From Kalmusia sp. IMI 367209 (taxonomy: Eukaryota > Ascomycota > Dothideomycetes > Pleosporales > Didymosphaeriaceae), in the NCBI GenBank assembly GCA_027946365.1, contig JAPEUQ010000016.1, forward strand, positions 124,001 through 188,000: DNA of 64,000 bases, written 5' to 3'. Under the pieces are notes generated by a model. That model saw nothing but the letters and a program-made list of their open reading frames with translations, was not told where the DNA came from and ran no database searches. Below are positions 59,133 through 64,000 of this stretch, one piece after another (the first letter of the stretch is position 1; the number at the start of each line of letters is the position of its first letter). Both the position numbers and the translations under genes were made by a program.

Positions 59133-60177
59133 ATGGGTAGGGTTATCAGGAACCAGCGTAAGGGTCGCGGCTCTATCTTTACCGCCAACACCCGCTTGAA
59201 TAAGGCTCCTGCCCAGTTCCGCACTCTCGACTACGTACGTCTCGCCGCCCGCGCGACTGCGAATACCTCAAAGACGGAAGGATGGTAGCTAATCGGCACA
59301 GGCTGAGCGCAATGGATACATCCGGGGCGTCGTGAAGGAGATTGTCCATGATTCTGGTCGCGGTAAGTATTCAGTACAAACTTCACGATGCGTTGGATAT
59401 CTGCTGACGAAATTGGATAGGTGCTCCTCTCGCGAAGGTCGTCTTCCGCAACGTACGAAGCCTCACACTGAATCGCATGTAATCCTACGCTCACGCAAAT
59501 TCTAGCCGTATCGCTTCAAGCACGACACTCAGACTTTCATCGCCAACGAGGGCATGTACACTGGTCAGGTTAGTTGGAAAATGCCAGGCATGGAGGATCA
59601 CTGGGGCTGACATGCGAAGTTCATCTACGCCGGCAAGCACGCTGCCCTTACCGTCGGCAACGTCCTCCCACTCCACTCCGTCCCTGAGGGTACTGTCCTC
59701 ACCAACGTCGAGGACAAGTCCGGTGATCGTGGCGCGCTCGGCCGTACCTCTGGCAACTACGTGACTGTCATCGGCCACAATCCCGATGAGGGAAAGACCC
59801 GTGTCAAGCTCCCCTCCGGCGCCAAGAAGGTTCTTCCTAGCTCCTGCCGTGGTATGGTCGGTATCGTCGCAGGTGGTGGCCGAACAGACAAGCCCCTCCT
59901 CAAGGCCTCGAGGGCCAAGCACAAGGTATGTTGAAGCGTAATTTTGAGTTTGAGGAATTGAATTAACATTGGACAGTTCGCCGCCAAGCGCAACTCGTGG
60001 CCCAAGACTCGTGGTGTTGCTATGAATCCCGTCGACCATCCCCACGGTGGTGGTAACCACCAGCATATCGGTAAAGCCTCTACCATCTCCCGCGAGGCTG
60101 CACAGGGTCAAAAAGCCGGTCTCATCGCCGCTAGACGGACGGGTCTGCTCCGTGGTACCCAGAAGACGAAGGATTAG
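59133..60177 (+). CDS. RPL2: 60S ribosomal protein uL2 (L2/L8)
   Basis: Six exons: 59133-59234, 59302-59362, 59421-59452, 59506-59568, 59620-59925 and 59977-60177, giving 254 residues, the usual eukaryotic length. uL2 helps form the peptidyl-transferase centre of the large subunit. The sequence reads [20 protein letters not shown], then [39 protein letters not shown] and [27 protein letters not shown], ending with the functionally key [17 protein letters not shown] loop that carries the conserved histidine. All five introns (47-67 bp) are GT-AG. Five introns, with a 32-bp third exon, is dense for so short a gene but common for fungal ribosomal proteins. Identification is certain. Confidence 0.97.
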
Positions 60178-60907
60178 ACGGGCTGATGATGTGGTGCTGT
60201 GGGCGTCGGTGTGGCTCAACAAAGCGGTCGGTTATTCTCATCACCATCTTAAATGTGGGTGGCCGGGCGTTATGAACTTTCTGGGCAAGTTAGGTCTCTC
60301 CCTACTTGCGTGCATGATAGGACCATAGGGAAATGCGAATCCGAAAAATGCATGGGGCTGTATTCTGGAAATGTGATCTCGTTACGACTTAATTATGGTC
60401 TCTTGTGAAACATGATGTATTAATGCCTTCGAAGGCAATGAGCTAGCGCACTTCTGACACGAAAGCGAAGACGTTCGTACAGCACTGCTGCTACAGCGTT
60501 AATTCATAGGAAGAGCGATTTCGGTACCAACGCGCCTTTTAATTAGGGCCTTTTCCTAAACATCGATGGTATTTTGTGTACCGTCAATTTCTAACTCATG
60601 GTTTGTGTCAGTCACACGGCATCATATTATGCCAATTTGAAGAAACACGCTTTCTGTTACTTGACGCCATGTCATGGATGTCTTCAATGATGATCAAACA
60701 CTGATATCTAGAGTCCGTTGGGGATCATCACATAATCCATCGAGCAGCAGAGGACAGAATTTATGAGTACCACTGCACGTGAATTCGTGACCGCGCTAGC
60801 CTATTCCAGCCTCATTCGCAACTGCCATCAACCCAACAGCTTGCAAGACAGACTCTCCACTTTCAATCACGGCCATTGAGGCCACCAAACCACCCACAAC
60901 GGCCAAC
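60178..60907. other. Intergenic, no gene recognised
   Basis: About 0.73 kb between uL2 and the APC4 gene on the same strand. No feature was recognised. Confidence 0.5.
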
Positions 60908-63522
60908 ATGGATACCCCGTCAGGTCCCAAGCTTCTACAACAAGCAGAGAAAATCCTTTTGCGGCCTATTTACCCGCATCTCATGTCCTACTGTCCGACT
61001 ATGGATCTTATCGCCCTCGTGACTGACGAAGAGAACTTAGACGTGTATCGGGCAAATGGACAGAAAGCATTTGGCCTCAAGAGAAAAAATGAGGATGTCA
61101 GGATTCTGGCGTTAAATTGGCAATGGAACGGCGCAGGGATTGCGGTGAGTTGGAGTGATGGGTGTGTGGATGTAGTTGGGGTGGAGACGGGCAAGGTGGT
61201 GCACAGAGATGTTAAGCTGGCTGGCGCTGGCAAACACGAAGCGACACCAGGAAAAGTAGGGTGCATTGGGTGGGGATTGAATTTTATCGATGCCCAGAGG
61301 GTGAAGAGACGGACGGGTGACTCTAACAAAGGCAGCGATGCAGAGAGGAAGGAATTCTTCGACTTCAGTATGCCGACGACGGAGGAATGGGATAGCTTCA
61401 AAGATGACACAGCTCTTGAGGATTTTCTGCAGCGGCAGCCCGATTTCGCGAGTCTGGATATTACGCCCGATCTCCCTGACCAGCTCGCTATGATGGATAC
61501 AGAAAGCCTGCTTCCGAGACTACCAGTCATACCGCTCCCGCCCGCAAACCCAATGATGCGGTTTCAACGCCAAGCAGTGGATGCAGGCGCATTTAGCTCG
61601 CAGGCACAGGTCGATGACTTATTGCATTCACAGCATCTGAGAGATCACAATAGCGTCGATATGTTCATCAGGTGTACCGAGGACGGCAGTGTACATCCCA
61701 GTATCTACGACTCGATGGAGACTGTGGATGTCAGGCTCCCTAAAGCTTGGAGTTTGCAGAGTAAGGTTGTGATGCATTGGAGCCATCCGTATGCATGTAC
61801 GCACTCATTACTTACTGAGATCACATCTCCAACCGAAGCAGGACACACCCGGAAGAAGATTGCATGGGTACCACTCACGCTCGGATTCATACCCTCAGCA
61901 GGCATCTACCTTCATCTCATCGCTGCTAAGACTGCCCAACTACAAAACCTGATGTCATACCTCACGCACACACTTTCCCGTATCCACTCTTACTTCACAC
62001 ATGCCCAGGATCTGCCTGCTAAGTTTATGAGGAATATCGGGGAGACACTTGAGGAACACGAACAAGGTGATCTGGCGCAGAACTTGTACCACCTCGCCTG
62101 CACAGGCCACTGCCCCCAACTCATCCATGACTGGCTCGTCGACGAGCTCACCGAGCAGGGCCATAAGCGTTGGGACAATGCTGTAACATCTGGCTTCACT
62201 ACCATCATACAGCTCCTTCACGAAAACTTCTTGCCCGCTCTGGATCGCTGTTCGGTCATTATCACGCGCCTACGCGGTCTCGCGGAGTTCCATGACAGAG
62301 ATTGGATATTCAGCGGTCCCATTTCAGATTTTACTGGCATCCTTGATGTGTTGAAGACATTGAGGCTCTTAGCGAGCACGACCTTATTGTATGCTACAGA
62401 CGAGAAGCAAAACTTCGCTAGCTTCAGTAAGTGGCTACGGTATAGCATCGACTTCGAAGCCACAGAGCCGGACAGCCAATCTCGCGCGGAGATGGAATCG
62501 CAACCCCCAAATGTGGACATCGCTATGGTGCTCGAGTACATTCAGTACGGCATGGCAAGATCAGACATCAACCCTTACCTGAAGAGTGCAAAAGAGATCC
62601 CTGGAGCGGCTAGTACCTACGATGAGGCGCTCAAAGCGATCGAGCTCCTACGCGAAGGTGCAAAGTACAAAGAGGAGTCGCTGTGTGTGGAGAAGGTGTT
62701 GATTCAGTTCGGTGAAGGTGTGGGAGGCTTATTGAAGCAGGTTAGCCAATGGCAGGAGAACAACATCCGCATGAACTGTGGTATCATACTCGAGGAGGGT
62801 GAGGTGGGCGAACCACTAGATATGCATATGGTCTCTGAGGCAAGTAAATCCTTCTCCTCCCAATTACCACAAAACATTGAACTAATAGATAACCGTAGGC
62901 CTCCACGGACATCATATCAACATATATCGCCCTCCCCGCCCGCACCTCGCCGAGCTCAATGCTCACCATATACCGCCTAAGTCATGAGCCCCGGATATCC
63001 GGTCTGTCACACTCAGTAAAATCTTTCGCTGTGACTAGCCTTACAACGCAAGCGCATACCATCCTCGACGTCAAGTTTGCAGACGACGCTACGCTCCTAC
63101 TCCTACTGCAATCCACCTCTGGTGAAGCACCCTGCTCCCTTGCATCCATCCCATACATTCCCTCCACCAACTCAATCATCTCCTACACAGCCCTTCCTAC
63201 TTCTACTTTCCAAACTACACTTCTCCCCACAGGTCACTGCATCCCACCTTCTTCCCGATGCACCATCTTCCTCACACCTGAGGTACTAGAGAAACATACG
63301 AAACACGTTTTCGAAGGGAGATTCACGCCACTAAAATTGATTGTCAATGGAAGGAAGGGACGGAGAGTAGTTGTGGTGTTGGGGAGTGATCGGAAGCACT
63401 ACCGAGTTTTAGATTTGGATTTTAGGGAAAGTAAGGAGAGGGATGGTGAGGGAGGTGAGGGGGACAGCGAGGAGGAGAGTAGCGGGATTGGGGAGAGTGA
63501 TGTTGAGATGAGTGGAGCGTGA
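60908..63522 (+). CDS. APC4: Anaphase-promoting complex subunit 4
   Basis: Two exons, 60908-62839 and 62899-63522 (851 residues). Apc4 is a scaffold subunit of the APC/C ubiquitin ligase that drives mitotic exit. The N-terminal WD40-like Apc4 domain spans about residues 20-130 (MDLIALVTDEENLDVYRANGQKAF, then LNWQWNGAGIAVSWSDGCVDV). The central Apc4 helical domain (about 330-560) includes LQNLMSYLTHTLSRIHSYF, GHCPQLIHDWLVDELTEQGHKRWDNAV and FLKWLR-like FSKWLRYSIDFEA. The last third returns to beta structure and ends in an acidic Ser/Glu tail. The 59-bp intron begins with GC (GAG|GCAAGT) and ends TAG. Reading through it would end the protein 47 codons later, whereas splicing opens 208 further codons in frame. 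Confidence 0.9.
62840..62898 (+). other. GC-AG intron in APC4
   Basis: The donor GCAAGT follows AG, the strong context required for GC donors. There is an ACTAAT branch-like site about 18 bases before the TAG acceptor. It is the only non-GT donor among the introns read here. Confidence 0.75.
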
Positions 63523-63794
63523 GGAATCGTGAGGAATTGTCGAGAAGTCTGCACGACCTTCATGCGCGATGTCAATTGCGAAGCCTCACACATGAACTTT
63601 GAGTGAGATAACTGAGATAGCTTCACACACGCGCGAAAAGAGCGTATAGAATCATGGTAATATTGCATATCTCACATTTTACTTCTGCCCAATCTATGCT
63701 ATTTGTACCACGCTGAACGAACACCGCACGGAAAGCCATCCACTACAGTCAACTATAGCCCAGAAACAAAGCACTCGAAGCTTCTGGAGTACGT

Positions 63795-64000
63795 TTATAC
63801 GATCTCGTAGACATCCGCAACAGACTTGATATCCGTGGTGAAATTGATGTCCTGGTTCATGGAGAGCAGTGTAACAGAGGAAACCTACATGCTGATTAGT
63901 GCTCGCATCTAGTGAAAGGAAAAGAAGTAGACTTACGCCGACATCAACAAATGGAGTGGTCTTGCTGAAGCGTACCCGCATGGGGAAGAACTCCGCATCG
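63795..64000 (-). CDS. RET2: Coatomer subunit delta (delta-COP), 3' end
   Basis: The last 51 codons of a minus-strand gene that continues past the window edge: exons 64000-63937 (partial) and 63884-63795, with a 52-bp GT-AG intron (63885-63936). The sequence DAEFFPMRVRFSKTTPFVDVGVSSVTLLS followed by a strand pair and the ending SVADVYEIV matches the C-terminal mu-homology domain of delta-COP/archain, where the final strands carry an FxPxxVxF pattern and a YxI/V terminus. Delta-COP is part of the COPI coat for Golgi-to-ER transport. The assignment rests on a short C-terminal piece, so it is probable rather than certain. Confidence 0.7.

Overview
This 64 kb window is nuclear DNA of a filamentous ascomycete (Pezizomycotina). 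A Dothideomycete is my best guess, but no marker here settles the class. The reasons are short GT-AG introns of about 45-155 bp inside genes, secreted families typical of these fungi (an AA11-like LPMO, DUF1996, a CpaO-like flavoprotein, GH1), a microbial-opsin relative, and a fungal-type Tc1/mariner element. I recognised no tRNA, rRNA, CRISPR array or replication origin. Gene models were built by hand from reading frames, splice sites and family patterns. Exon edges are given in each entry.

Layout. 0-1 kb: 3' end of LEU2 (3-isopropylmalate dehydrogenase). 3-9 kb: three co-oriented secreted proteins (LPMO-like, DUF1996, FAD oxidoreductase). 9.5-17 kb: a UBX-domain ERAD-type membrane protein, an opsin-related protein without the retinal lysine, and an Est1/Smg7-family protein. 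18-26.9 kb: a ZNF511-like zinc-finger protein, a CorA-like relic, adenosine kinase, a GPI-type wall protein, a four-TM protein, an alpha/beta hydrolase and a small hypothetical ORF. 28-33 kb: D-arabinono-1,4-lactone oxidase and a secreted GH1 beta-glucosidase. Together these two genes carry three single-base frameshifts, each an extra G on the coding strand in a G run. 34-42 kb: SPT20 of SAGA (divergent from the GH1 gene), a small SRPBCC protein and a secreted PhoD-type phosphatase. 43-49 kb: a membrane protein, the largest gene-free stretch (3.6 kb), and a sulfotransferase-like P-loop protein with an unusually long intron. 50-51.75 kb: a Tc1/mariner transposon with perfect 95-bp inverted repeats, TA target duplication and two in-frame stops of the RIP type. 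52-64 kb: an F-box/2EXR-like protein, a large F-box protein, ribosomal protein uL2 (six exons), APC/C subunit 4 (with a GC-AG intron) and the 3' end of delta-COP.

The housekeeping genes (LEU2, adenosine kinase, SPT20, uL2, APC4, delta-COP, UBX protein) do not form one pathway. No operon-like unit or biosynthetic cluster is evident. The main points for a second look are the frameshift group at 29-33 kb, the young but mutated transposon, and the lysine-less opsin relative.
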